Assembly: GCA_001931875.2 (NCBI GenBank)
Contig: MSJH02000512.1
Coordinates: 251,941 to 315,940 of the forward strand
Reading direction: 5' to 3'
Source of the DNA: Byssochlamys sp. IMV 00236
Taxonomy: Eukaryota; Ascomycota; Eurotiomycetes; Eurotiales; Thermoascaceae
Length of the DNA: 64,000 bases
Of this stretch, positions 37,615-47,626 are shown piece by piece (the first letter of the stretch is position 1; each line of letters opens with the position of its first letter). The notes under the pieces are model-generated. The model searched no databases. It worked only from the letters and a program-made list of their open reading frames with translations, and was not told where the DNA came from. The position numbers and the translations under genes are program-made.

Positions 37615-39361
37615 ATGCCCGTCTCGCGCTCGTTCTGGCGGCTCCAGGTCTGCTCTGTTGGAGTATCCGCACTGAAGACATTCCCTACCTTCAGAGCTAC
37701 AGCTTCGATTCCGCATCGTAAATTCCACGAAATGGCCGGTCTGTCTGTCCAGCTGAAGGCCCCCAATGGGCGCGAGTACACCCAGCCCATTGGTCTCTTC
37801 ATCAACAACGAGTTCGTGGCGTCCAAGTCCGGAGCAAAGATCACGTCAATCAATCCTACGTTAGTAATCCGTGTGTGACCTCATAGTATACTCGGGATCT
37901 GCTCTAACGATCACGGACAGGGACGAATCCGAGATCACGTCCGTCTATGCTGCTGGTGCGGAGGATGTCGACCTTGCCGTCAAGGCTGCTCGCAAGGCAC
38001 TCAAGGATCCGTCCTGGAAAGACCTGTCGCCGACGGACCGTGGCTATCTGATGAACAAGCTGGCCGATTTGGTTGAGAAGCACCAGGAGACGCTGGCCAC
38101 CATTGAAACCTGGGACAACGGTATGATGCCCTCCTCAGTATTGGTACTGCCACGACATAGTTACTTACGGTGTTATTCAGGAAAGCCATATACTGTCGCT
38201 CTGGGCGAGGATCTCCCCGAGGTCATTAGCACCCTGCGGTACTATGCCGGTTGGACAGACAAGATCTATGGCCAGACCATCAGCACAACTCCCGCAAAGT
38301 TCGCATACACCCTTCGCCAGCCCATTGGCGTTGTCGGCCAGATTATTCCCTGGAACTACCCGCTTGGAATGGCTGCTTGGAAACTGGGTCCTGCCCTCTC
38401 GTGCGGAAATACAATTGTGATGAAGGCGGCCGAGCAGACTCCCCTCAGCATCCTCTACCTGGCCACTCTGATTAAGGAAGCTGGCTTCCCTGCTGGTGTT
38501 GTCAACATCATCAACGGCCATGGAAGAGAGGCCGGTTCCGCCCTTGTGCAACACCCCAGTGTTGACAAGGTCGCTTTCACCGGTTCCACTGCCACTGGAC
38601 GTGAGATCATGAAGATGGCCGCTGGAACCCTCAAGAACGTTACCCTTGAGACCGGTGGCAAATCTCCTCTGCTTGTTTTCGAGGACGCAGACCTCGAGCA
38701 GGCCGCAAAGTGGGCACACATCGGAATTATGTCTAACCAGGGTCAGATCTGCACTGCAACCTCTCGTATCCTGGTTCATGATTCGATTTACGACAAGTTC
38801 GTGGCTCTGTTCAAGGAGGTCGTTCTGACGACTAGCAAGGTCGGCGATCCCTTCTCGGACGAGACTTTCCAGGGCCCCCAGGTTACAAAGGCACAGTATG
38901 AGCGTGTGCTCTCATACATCGAGAGCGGAAAGTCTGAAGGTGCTACGCTCGTCACCGGCGGCGAGCCATACAAGAATGTCGGAGACGGCAAGGGTTTCTT
39001 CATTGCCCCTACCGTGTTTAGCAACGTCAAGGATAACATGCGCATCTACCGCGAGGAGATCTTTGGCCCATTCGTCGTCATTGCCAGCTTCGGAAGCGAG
39101 GAAGAAGCAGTGGCCAAGGCCAACGACAGCACCTACGGTCTTGGAGCGGCCCTGTTCACGAGGGACATCGAGCGTGCTCACAGAGTGGCTGCAGAGATTG
39201 AATCTGGCATGGTTTGGATCAACAGCAGCAACGACAGTGACTTCCGAGTTCCCTTTGGCGGCGTCAAGCAGAGCGGTATTGGACGTGAGCTCGGAGAGGC
39301 TGGCCTGGAGGCATACACACAGGTCAAGGCCATTCACGTCAACATGGGAACGAAGCTGTAA
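37615..39361 (+). CDS. NAD(P)-dependent aldehyde dehydrogenase, possibly mitochondrial
   Basis: Three exons, 37615-37859, 37921-38120 and 38181-39361, encode 541 aa. A start at 37732 (MAGLSVQLKAPNGREY) would give 502 aa, the usual cytosolic length. The extra 39 residues (MPVSRSFWRLQVCSVG, FRATASIPHRKFHE) are rich in Arg/Ser, lack acidic residues except near the end, and look like a mitochondrial presequence. Catalytic features, numbered from 37732: PWNYPL Asn near 160, TLETGGKSP Glu near 265, GQICTATSR Cys near 299, and EEIFGPF. The family oxidises aldehydes such as acetaldehyde to acids. NAD(P)-site blocks GSTATGRE and GGVKQSGIGRE are intact. It differs clearly from the A. nidulans ethanol-pathway AldA, so I give no symbol. 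Both starts may be used. Confidence 0.93.
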
Positions 39362-39693
39362 ATGTGGCGATGTTTTGGATGTCTTGCATGGAACGATGTA
39401 TTGATTACTCATGATACTATATATCAGCACGAACCGCAACCCTGTGGACATTGGCCGCAGCTAGATTGCGACTTTTAATATACTGGGGGCCATTTATCAA
39501 CCAAATGCATATGACCGAATGGCATATCTTCTTGGATTACATACTGCGTAATCATTCTCGTTACAATAGGATCTAAGGTCATCTTCCATGATAGACACTG
39601 AACGATAGCCTCGCGAATGTGATACCTATTAGTTCAGGCCCAACGTGTCGCAGGCTGTTATGACGATCTCGGGAAAACTAATAATAAAATGTT
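39362..39693. other. Spacer before the tRNA pair
   Basis: 332 nt of 3' UTR of the aldehyde dehydrogenase gene and upstream flank of the first tRNA. Nothing else recognised. Confidence 0.5.
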
Positions 39694-39787
39694 GGCCGGG
39701 TGGCGCAATGGTAGCGCGTTGGTTTTCGGTTCCTGTCGACAGGTAAAGCCTACCAAAGGTTTGCGGGTTCGAGTCCCGTCTCGGTCG
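39694..39787 (+). tRNA. tRNA-Arg (UCG) with a 21-nt intron
   Basis: Acceptor stem GGCCGGG pairs with CTCGGTC (G-U at two positions). The D arm is GCGC-AATGGTA-GCGC, and the anticodon stem TTGGT pairs with ACCAA. The T arm is GCGGG-TTCGAGT-CCCGT with a perfect B box (GGTTCGAGTCC). The anticodon is TCG at 39726-39728, followed by G37 and an intron at 39730-39750. The intron contains the palindrome CCTGTCGACAGG. A T7 tract at 39796-39802 is a good Pol III terminator. The anticodon depends on stem placement; TCG is the only choice with U33 and a full stem. Confidence 0.85.
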
Positions 39788-40253
39788 AGGATTTCTTTTT
39801 TTGCTTTTGTTTTCCCGGGCGATGATGATATTCTTCCCCTTATTATTATTATTGTTGTTTAGAGTGTTGTCATAATTTTCCCTAATCAAGGATATAATAC
39901 GGTGCTAGATATAACTACGCCAGGCGTGGTTACTGTGGTCTTCATCGCCGAGTAGTTAATCAGATCGAACTCACGCGAGCCGGTGCCAGATATAGTTACA
40001 GAAGGCTAAACCTTCGTCTGTCTAGTATCTACAGATGCAGCTTACGCTAGCAATGCCGCACCGCAGGCAGAGCTTGAGGATAAGCTCTAGTTACCTTGAG
40101 CTTCGAATTCGAACGTTACCCTCCTATCCCTCGACATCCTCGAGCTTATCGGATCTACACTGAGCCTCACGATGCTATCCCACAACAACAACACTATGTT
40201 TCTAAACACTCCAGGGATAAAAAAAAAGTAAGGGAAAAAAAAGAGATAATTCT
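39788..40253. other. Spacer between the two inverted tRNA genes
   Basis: 466 nt with the two T-tract terminators at its ends and no gene. ORFs at 39629-39889 and 40096-40431 cover the tRNAs and carry the RDSNPQ-type pattern of translated tRNA, so they are not genes. Confidence 0.6.
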
Positions 40254-40347
40254 CGACCGAGACGGGACTCGAACCCGCAAACCTTTGGTAGGCTTTACCT
40301 ATCGAAAGGAACCGAAAACCAACGCGCTACCATTGCGCCACCCGGCC
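40254..40347 (-). tRNA. tRNA-Arg (UCG), second copy, inverted
   Basis: The 94-nt gene is identical to the copy at 39694-39787 in all mature positions. It differs only in the intron, where CCTTTCGATAGG replaces CCTGTCGACAGG. An eight-A run at 40235-40242 (T8 on the transcribed strand) is the terminator. The two genes face each other 466 nt apart. Confidence 0.85.
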
Positions 40348-41354
40348 AGTTTCTATTTTTGGAAAGGCGACATTGTGATACTTATTGATACATACTTATT
40401 AACGGACGCCAAACAATCGGAATTACATTGAGCCTACATAGAGTACGGAGTAGATACGGAAAGGGAAAATAGTCTGCCGGATACTGTTTTCTACGTTGAA
40501 ATCTGTAGTTAGGTAGAGAACTAAAAACTTATTTAATTACTATTCCTTACCCTTTGTAACTAACTACTTATCTAGTGTACTGGGGCGAGCGTTGGTTTGC
40601 TAGGGGGCCACGTGAGGAGGAAGGGACAAGGCTGTATTTAAAAGAAGACGAAGGACATTTGCTTTAGGAACTCAGGCAATTCTACTCAATGAGTTCCGTT
40701 CAGTTCCGTTCAGTTCCAGTATAAATAATAAATCAAAGGATCGGCTTGATTAAGCGGGAAAGCCCTATTGGTTATAGATAAATGTTATCTCCAACGCTGA
40801 ACTTCACATTTCCAACTGAGAAAGACGCTTTTGAAACGTTCACAGTTATTATTCTCGGGATCACCAGTGTAATATATCTCTGGGGAATACGTTCTGTGTA
40901 TCTGGATGCCACTTAATGGACTGAAAGCGTGTGTTACTTATGTAGGTGTAGCTCTTGAATATAAGAAAGCTGTGTCTAAGCGCGGTACAGGAGTAATTGG
41001 GCAGAATAATATTATATTGGGACGCGGTTTTCTGCTCACTTGCTTGCTCTATTCCTTGAGAGCCAGGAGCTCGTAGATCCTTAAGTTTAACGCAACGTCC
41101 AGAGCATACAGATCGTCGAGACTAGCAGACGGTATAGGATCAAACAACAAGCTGAAAGCTGATACTCGACAGCAAATATGTAGTACGCCGTTTGTGTCGG
41201 ATGCTAAGGATAAAGGGAATTAATATACATAACTTCCCTGGACGCCGGACGGTGAGAACAAGTGGGACTCACTACTTGGTTTTGAGCCACCGTTCCCCTC
41301 TGTTGTTTCAATATCTATCTTGGGAATGATTCACAATTTCTCCCAGTATTACCA
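40348..41354. other. Spacer with an LTR-like fragment
   Basis: About 1 kb without a gene. At 40610-40740 a CACGTGA box, a TATTTAAAAG TATA-like site, the repeated AGTTCCGTTC unit and an ATAAATAATAAATCAAA end resemble a worn solo LTR of fungal copia elements. The remainder is AT-rich and unassigned. Confidence 0.4.
40687..40715. repeat. Tandem AGTTCCGTTC repeat inside an LTR-like stretch
   Basis: Two and a half copies of a 10-bp unit in GAGTTCCGTTCAGTTCCG and the following bases. Comparable GTTCAGTTC runs occur near the 3' end of fungal copia LTRs; there is no internal element or target duplication that I can see. Confidence 0.4.
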
Positions 41355-41849
41355 TCAAGACGTTTCTTCTCTCCCCGTAGTGCTGTTACTCAACGGCCAA
41401 TCGAACTCAAACACAGCCTCATTTCCCCCATCATCCTCATCTTTGCCGAGACCGATATCAACACCAAAAACATGACGCATCCGCCACCAGAGAACTTTCC
41501 GCTGTCTATCCTTCACAAGAATAATCGGAGCCGATCTCTCAAATTCGAGGAACCAAACCAAGACAGCTTCAATGAGCTCTGTTCCACTCTCTCTAGAGGG
41601 CCCATTCGGGAAAGGCGCATAGAAATGCTCACAGGCTCGAAATAGCTTCTGAAGGATCTTTTCCTTCATGGTTGATAACGCCTTATCTCGCGAGCGTGGG
41701 TATTGATTAAGGTTCCAGAATCCCTTCTCAAGATCGAAGTCACAGTAGAGGTGATGGATTAACCAGAACACGAGTCCGTGTTGGTGTAGGGGAAGATCAG
41801 GGTTCATTTGGTGGAATGCGATCACGGCTCGAATGGGGAAGGGGCCCAT
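41355..41849 (-). CDS. Hypothetical protein, 164 aa, possibly the last exon of a gene
   Basis: An ORF from ATG 41849 (MGPFPIRAVIAFHQMNPDLPL) to 41355. Its composition is protein-like: many aromatic residues (HHLYCDFDLEKGFWNLNQYP, VLVWFLEFERSAPIILV, VLWWRMRHVF), balanced charge and no low-complexity repeats. This argues for real coding sequence or a fragment of it. No motif or family is recognised. It may be the 3' part of a longer gene beginning near 42290, where an ORF (41925-42290) starts with a hydrophobic stretch, but the join is unclear. GC is low, like the surrounding DNA. Confidence 0.4.
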   Translation of the reverse strand: MGPFPIRAVIAFHQMNPDLPLHQHGLVFWLIHHLYCDFDLEKGFWNLNQYPRSRDKALSTMKEKILQKLFRACEHFYAPFPNGPSRESGTELIEAVLVWFLEFERSAPIILVKDRQRKVLWWRMRHVFGVDIGLGKDEDDGGNEAVFEFDWPLSNSTTGREETS

Positions 41850-44800
41850 GTTTAGGGCTGTTGGTGTTGCTGTCGTATAATATCAGTTCCTGTCGTTTTA
41901 AGGATGGAGGATAGAAGTCTCACTTCAGATAGTAATGATATGTCTCCCTTTTAAGGGTAGGATAGACACGCAAGGTGCTGTTGGTTTAGTGAATAATATT
42001 AAGAGGTTAAGAGAAACAGAGGTGACTATTACTATGGGCTTGACTTTTCTCTGTGGGACATTTCTTTGTTGTGCTGAATGTGTTATTGTGGTTATATCTG
42101 TGGTGATAAGTTGCCCTACTGCTTCGTTTGCTGCCTTTCTCACCCCTATAAGTTGATGCTGTTTTACAGGACGCTTCTGGAGGAGATCCTGAGATAAATT
42201 AGCAGAACACAGCAGGCAGGATACCACAACAGCTGCAGTTCGAGACAAGAAGTTCGTAGCAGGAAATAAAATCACAAAAAGGAGCGCCATCTAGGAGGGG
42301 ATGTGGTTATGCATCGGGACCTGTGGCTAGTATATTAATTTTGCTAATACATCAACCACTGAATAGTCATAAAAATATTGGGAGAAACAAACCCAGTGAA
42401 AATTACCGTGCTATGCTTGCTATATAGGATTTGTTTCTGTCGCTCAGACTTCTAGTTATGTGGATGATAAGTATCGCTTGTTTATTCCAGAGTCAGGTTA
42501 CTCCCCACGATGTCAGAGAAGCTGCTCAATAAAATCCTAAGATATAATAACATTAGTCGAGCCCCAAAAGATACGAGAGGATTGTGCGTCTTTCTATCTT
42601 AGATGTATGGAGCAAGAATTGTCGAATAGTTAGAGTTGAATTAACTATGATATCTGAATTGGAGTTCCTCATCCCTCCAGTTCATCACCTGATGTATATG
42701 TACCTGAAATTGTGAAAGGTCTGGGACTACACCTTTTCAACTGAATCCTATAATAGCTTTTTTTACATAAACTAAGCGGAGACGTACCTGTTCAGACCTC
42801 CCGCTTGAGGTACTTTCCGTCTACATAAGACCGGATCTTGGCCCTTGTTATAGTTATACTCCCAGTTCTAGAGTTTAGTAATCCAAACAGCAGTAACCAA
42901 CTCTATCAATCACGCAAAATCCTGTATACATGTTTAATATTGTATTTCCCAGCCTAAAAGCAAGCCATATGTGTAACTGCAGCGTTTGTAACTTTGCGTG
43001 AATATGAAGTTCACATCATTGTTCCGCACTGGACCATTGGCTCTCTAGAGACAACCAACAATGCTAGCAGAGACACTTAGAGCGGTAGACCTTGTTGAGA
43101 GGACCCCCACATACATTCTACTAGGTAGCGGTCACAGCAGAACCTAGAACAAGGGTATAAGGGTAATATAGCATATTCTGCACGAACAGCTGCAGTGATC
43201 TACTCTGATACAGAAGGGCGGGGCAATCTTTTGAATGGCCTTTCCTCTCTGGGGAATGACCAGGTCGGTAGTTGAACACGGAGGACGGATACACATGCAA
43301 GAGATGCGGGTAGGATGCAATCTTAATTAGACCCAGGGGAAAAAGTAGGGGAGTCCACTTAGTTTAGTATATCTGGATTCTGGCTAGTGAGAAAGAGCTA
43401 TGAGGTCTCACCTTGAGGTAGGGATCTATAGCGGCTGGTACGGAGAATTGTCTTGGCACAAGATGTCTAATATAAGTAGGACTCTTTGCAGTTTAGTTCA
43501 AAGGATTTCTTTCTAGCAACCAGTTGGGCGAATTGAGGGAGTGTGACTACGGAGTAGACTGCTGTCCCTTGCCACGGGCTGAAGCATGCCTGAGCACTTT
43601 TGGAAATGAAATCTGCAGTGGGCTTTTCCTCACGAGCAATCCTCATGACTTGGAGAGTCGGTGACATCTCCGTATTTCGACCGGCGTGCTTCTTGGAGGA
43701 ACGATGGATGCCCGTCATCGGTGAGACAGAGCCCGATCAGAGAGCTAGACTAGCCCCAAACGGTCCCCGGGGATCATCTCAAGACTCAAGGTGATCCAGT
43801 AGGGCTCACACTGAGATCCAAGTGGCAATTTCGAGAATCTCAAAGTGATGTTAGCCTTGTGAAAGCCGCGTACTCTGTACGTGCTCCGGGAACGGATGAT
43901 AGTTAACGAACTATACTCTAATTTTTTATACTGTCGCGCGGTCCAAGTGTTTTCGACAGGGGCATCCATGGCGGGAAGGACAGGTACCGGGTACCCGGGA
44001 ACACCGAAGCAGACGCTATGCGACACTAAAGGCGCTCCGGGAAGTCGACGCACCTCCGCGAGCCGACCCGGCTATAGCTAGTATGGCTTAGTGATTCGAT
44101 TAGCCTGATTCCTTTTTTCTCTGATGGAGGCAGGGAAGAGGACAGGTAGCTAGGGGCCCCCGGAGCTGATCTTCCAATCTCCGTTCCCGCAAACGCTAAG
44201 TATCTCTGCAGTTGTTTGTGTCTGAGAATCAGGACTCATGATTCCATTCAGATGTATGGTATGTATATACTTCCGTATCTGGACCAAAAGCTACCAGATC
44301 GTGCAAAACGTGGGAACACTTAGCTCTTATCAGTATCATTATGATTGAAATTATTATGGTATTGTTCTTGGTAGCTCCACCCCTTTCGCACGGGGCAGGC
44401 TATAGTCTGCCTTGTCGAACGCTCACGGACTCACGGAGCGATCTGCTCGGAACCGCTCGTGGTAGATAGCTGGATCAGGCAGGCAGATCGGGCTTGGAAG
44501 AAGTCAGTATACGGAGTAATTACTACTAGTAGTAGAGAGTTCTCGCACTGTTTCTCATGGTGGCGGCGGTAGACTAGGTACCTGCCAGCTCGTCTCTCTC
44601 TCTCCGAGTTCTCTCAGCCCATCCAGAGCTCCCCGTCGCATTTCCGCCCCTGGAGAGAGTTGCAGGGTACGGACGCTTTAGTGTCGATGGCAGAGTCAGG
44701 GACAACAACGAGTCGTGACAAGCAGTGGTGAACAGATCAAATCACCGGCCAGCAGCGGAAACGAAGGCGCATCGTAGCGCCAGCGCCATAACACATGATC

Positions 44801-44872
44801 GAGGATGCATGAGGCAGGGATGGTCACCTGGAACCCAATCACGAGGTGTCACCGCCGTCTCTGCCACGATCC

Positions 44873-44902
44873 AGTCAAGTCAAGTCAAGTCAAGTCAAGT
44901 CA
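44873..44902. repeat. (AGTCA)6 pentanucleotide repeat
   Basis: About six perfect copies of AGTCA in non-coding DNA. Confidence 0.85.
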
Positions 44903-46743
44903 CTGTCAAAGTCAACTAACTCATCTCCAAGACCCTTTCCAGAATGCTTATCATCCTGTCCATCGTGCTTCCCCCAACAGAGACGCTACAAACATCGAAT
45001 CTGTCTGTTCCAGACTGGAACAAGTCCGCCAGAAGCATCGCGAAGCGGTGTGTAATCGCCGCTTGGCAAGTGGGAGCGCCGCTATCTCAATTGCGGACAA
45101 ATAAATCGAATAAGGCCAAGGCGATCTGCAGCGCAGCGCATCCTAAGAGTGACTATCGACGATGAAGCTAACTGGTCCAGCGTGGGTCGGGATACGGTAT
45201 CCCACTATCTACGTGGAATGAGAGCCGCGTACCGAATAGAATGTGCATGGTCCGGTCTGTAGTGTACTTGTTGTTGCGATGTGGGCGGCGGACAGTGTAA
45301 GACCCCTACTATAGCACTACTAGATCCTCACACGCGACAGGATTTCCTTCCTTGTCTTTCCTACTATTCTTTGACATGGTCATGGAAGGCTTGTTAACAT
45401 TGCTTCGTTTTAGCCTCTTTCTCCCGGAACAGAACGGCGTGACGCCCCCCCTTATAGACAAGCAGTTATTAACGGGCCGCTGGAGATTGCCAATCCGGAT
45501 CAACCCTGGTCGAATCATCTCCCAATAGTGTCCCCTGTGCTCCTTGGAGACAAGGATATTTTGCATGCGCGGATATCGCGTACTGAGAGTATCGTCACCA
45601 TACAACACATGCTAAGGACCACACGGACTCACTATGATATAATCTCCACAGATGGCCGACGTTTCTTGACCCTTCCACTTCCCGTGCGCTAGAGGAGTTC
45701 GGCGAGTCGCCCCGAGGTCTAAACTTACCCACGAGCTGGCTAAAGGTTGCGCTTCAAGTCAAGCTGACACCCCCGCCTTTCGAGCGGCTTACTGGCATAG
45801 ACTACGGCGGTTACGCCTCAGTGCTCTCTCTGTACAGCGTGTCCCCAGAAGATTGCTGCCAGCAAGGCCATGCTGATGGCATCCGGATCCGTATTGTTGC
45901 TACAGTATCAGGTCTTCCGCTACAGCGAACTGTTCGATCCGTCTAGGACAAAATAAGAAAGCTGAGACATGGGCAATCAAAGGTTCATGAGCTCGTGGCC
46001 TCTCTCTCACGTATCAGAATGATTTTCGCCCTAACTTAGGGTTGGGAACCGGTCGCTGTGGAGCTGAGGTTCCTGGGGTTCTTCGACCAAGCACATCCGT
46101 GTTTGGATGCCCATTGACTCGCATGCTGTGTCAGGAGAATCCTCTTAAAGCTTGCGTTGGTGCCCAACCACGCAATAACCTCAGTGGACTTCTTGTGTTA
46201 GAAACAGTTCCAGAGCAGATCCCAATGATCCACTCATCAATGACTTGTTGCCGACGAAAACTGGCAACTGCCCTGGACCCCGCAAGAACACATTGGCTCT
46301 GAGACATTGTTCAAGATCATCTGCGTCTTTCTATCCAAGAGATCTCCGCTAAGTAGCGCCCAGGAACAAGATATTCTTAGTGCGAAGGATAGAGAGCCTA
46401 GTTTTTGCGTCTCAGTCCCGAATATGAGTTAATTCATTAGGGGCGCTTCTGATGGGGGCGGAGCTCATAACGGTCTTCATCGGCGAACCATGACGGTTTA
46501 CATGCAAAACATCATGGCTTCTCTGGAGCGAATAACAGCACGTTCCTGGTCAGAATCTTGAGAATCTGGTCATATTTCTCTTTGCATGCAGTGGGCAGTT
46601 TATAGTGAAATGCCTCATCAGGGACCGGCTCCCTGTCAAGCAAGTTTCACAAAACTGGAGGGCAAGAAAGAGACATATAGAGACCCGCAAGAGTAGAGAA
46701 CTGAGCTGTTCTGCTCGGCCACGATGATGAATGATGAAAAGCC

Positions 46744-46760
46744 CTCTCTCTCTCTCTCTC
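46744..46760. repeat. (CT)8 dinucleotide repeat
   Basis: A short perfect CT array in the putative promoter of the bZIP gene. Confidence 0.8.
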
Positions 46761-47626
46761 GCTTTGGGCTCCGGGGGCGAAGATGGCAGTGACGATACTA
46801 TTTTTCAGGCGTGGGCTCGACCCTCACCCCCGGCCCTCTCCTGAGGCCTGTTAGTTAGCACCAACCTGTCAGCTAGCGCAGCCTTAGATCCACCGCCGCC
46901 TTGTCCCTTACCATGGTGACGGCGCACTTCGCACATGCGTTAAGCCATAAAACGTTGTCGAAGTCGAAGCTTTTGTCCTGCCTGGTCGTTATGTGGCCAC
47001 TAGTCTCCAACTCATGCCCCGAACCAAGCTGCCTTCCGAATCCCCCGGTTCTATTCCCGTCCCCAGTCTGTACACTGTTAGCTCATAGATGCAGCGCGGC
47101 TAGCTCTGGTCGCTACTGTCTGTGGTGATCTTTGACTGGCTCTTGGGCTCTCACCGCTGGAAGTCTTCCAAACTGCTGCATATCTTCTTACAGGCCAAAC
47201 ATCGAAGCAACTAGCGAGTCTTTTCTCTACACCTTTCAATTATCCAAAGAGCCCTTCCAGTCCCTCTGGGATCTTTAGTCGCATTATCAACAGACAAGCA
47301 GTCATTGTTTTGCAGCTTGGAAAGATCAGAAGCTTTGAGTCGCATTGAGTGAAAACCGTTGATCCGGTTGGACGCTCAAAAAATCACAGTATATTGATCT
47401 CCTTCGCACCGTGGCTGCTCTGGGAATCAGTGTCCTTCCTGTCCCTCATAGCGAATCTCTGAACTTGTCCTATCAGTACCGTTCGCTCGCTGGCTGTCTA
47501 TCGAACCAACATATAACCTCCCTCTCTCATCACCGACAAAAAGAGGGCCATAGCCATCTTGAGAGAGGGAGGGGCCGGCCATGTCCCGGTTCGCGACGGC
47601 AAGCAAAAGAAGGAGATTCGGAGCTT

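Larger units (their letters stand above)
41850..47626. other. Gene-poor stretch of about 5.8 kb, ending in the bZIP leader
   Basis: No ORF here shows family resemblance or clear exon structure. 42300-43450 is AT-rich; 43450-46500 is of mixed composition with many short, interrupted frames. From about 46730 the sequence has a CT array and pyrimidine tracts fitting the promoter and long 5' leader of the bZIP gene. Frame-shifted relics of genes or elements are possible but I could not identify one. Confidence 0.45.

Noticed and set aside
39629..40431. ORFs with RDSNPQ-type sequence over the tRNA pair
   Set aside because: They are translations of the tRNA genes and flanks, a well-known artefact.
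41925..42290. 121-codon minus-strand ORF with a hydrophobic start
   Set aside because: No clean splice to the 164-aa ORF was found and there is no recognised motif.
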